Part shown: one piece after another, positions 63,421 to 64,000 of the stretch | Layout: each line of letters opens with the position of its first letter | Numbering within the stretch: the first letter of the stretch is position 1 | NCBI GenBank assembly: GCA_029945375.1 | Contig: CM057057.1 | Coordinates: 4,712,001 to 4,776,000 of the forward strand | From: Agaricus subrufescens | Taxonomy: Eukaryota > Basidiomycota > Agaricomycetes > Agaricales > Agaricaceae | DNA length: 64,000 bases | Direction: 5' to 3' | Notes under the pieces: generated by a model | Seen by the model: only the letters and a program-made list of their open reading frames with translations | Told to the model about the DNA's origin: nothing | Databases searched by the model: none | Position numbers and translations under genes: made by a program

Positions 63421-64000
63421 TCAAAGCTTAGCATGTTGAAGAACGTATTGAGAATCTTTTCTAGACTTGACCTTATTCACGTCAGCCAAAGTGACCGGCC
63501 TACACTCATGGGCGTGATTATAACCCAACCTAAAAAAAAAACAGTAACTGAGCCTAAGTTCAAAAATACAAAATTCATCAGACTTACCTGGTCCTTCCAT
63601 CTGCGCCACCGGGTTTATAAAACTCGGGCCTCCGTAAGAGCGAGACCACGACAGCACCTCCAAGTCCAACATTATGAACCAAACCGTATTTACCACGCGG
63701 GTCGGCTGTGTCGAAGAGTCCAGGAGCTTGCATGGGCCCAGCCCAATTACGAAGCTGCATCGTGATGTAGAAATGCATGCCCAGGCCAGTGGCACCGAGA
63801 GGGTGTCCCTTGGCTTCAAGACCGCCACTTGGGTTGACGACATATTTACCACCATACTATAACCCGAGTTATTATGCGTGAAATGAGGGGTAGATAAGAG
63901 GGGAACTTACGGTGTTATCGCCTCGCTCTATCATTTTACAGGCTTCATCCTCTTTACAGAGTCCAAGGGCAGGGTACGTGATCAACTAGATAGACAAATA
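63421..64000 (-). CDS. SCP2/SCPx-type peroxisomal thiolase, 3' part only
   Basis: The gene continues beyond the right edge. Visible exons are 63985..63911, 63856..63588 and 63529..63421, joined in phase. They encode [14 protein letters not shown], then [12 protein letters not shown] and [12 protein letters not shown], the thiolase C-terminal active-site loop with its histidine, then [23 protein letters not shown]. The C-terminus is -AKL, a peroxisomal targeting signal type 1 variant. The wording around GLVHN..GLGGA points to the thiolase domain of SCP2/SCPx rather than acetyl-CoA acetyltransferase. No SCP2 sterol-binding domain follows, so this is a thiolase-only form. Its role is probably side-chain or branched fatty-acid beta-oxidation. 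Confidence 0.87.

Overview
The window looks like nuclear DNA of a mushroom-forming basidiomycete (Agaricomycetes). Genes are cut by many 45-60 nt GT-AG introns with very small exons. The gene set is fungal: DBP3, CYC8/SSN6, YAP1, BRL1, MIP1, GET3, ERF4. It also carries a secreted AA9 lytic polysaccharide monooxygenase, an ADAM metalloprotease and an Agaricomycete-style F-box protein. I see no viral, plasmid, CRISPR or intact transposon signature.

Layout. 0-3.2 kb: 3' part of a large coiled-coil protein (+). 3.8-8.3 kb: oxysterol-binding protein and RNA helicase DBP3 (both -). 8.8-12.3 kb: 16-exon ADAM protease (+). 12.3-16.1 kb: gene-poor. 16.1-18.8 kb: mitochondrial ClpP (-) divergent from the nuclear-envelope protein BRL1 (+). 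20.8-21.2 kb: a small four-exon SERF gene (-) that simple ORF calling misses. 23.75-27.7 kb: CYC8/SSN6 (+). 27.7-32.1 kb: gene-poor. 32.1-33.8 kb: ERF4 (+). 34.7-36.8 kb: YAP1-type bZIP (+). 39-47.3 kb: KU80 (-) divergent from a SNF2/STH1 ATPase (+). 47.7-51.3 kb: SRP68 (-) and GET3 (+), with start codons 20 bp apart. 51.5-60.8 kb: mitochondrial DNA polymerase gamma, F-box protein and ABC transporter (all -). 62.0-63.2 kb: AA9 LPMO (+). 63.4-64 kb: 3' end of an SCP2-type thiolase with a peroxisomal -AKL end (-).

Most genes are conserved housekeeping genes. Three divergent pairs share very short promoters: CLPP/BRL1, KU80/SNF2 and SRP68/GET3. The most striking is SRP68/GET3, which joins the co-translational and the tail-anchored routes of ER targeting. 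Other points worth following: a 6-nt microexon carrying the third zinc ligand of the ADAM protease, an 8-nt microexon in the LPMO, a Ku80 with an animal-like C-terminal domain, and a one-base-off splice donor in the oxysterol-binding protein gene. Exon boundaries were read by eye from reading-frame continuity, splice consensus and family motifs. They have not been checked against transcripts.
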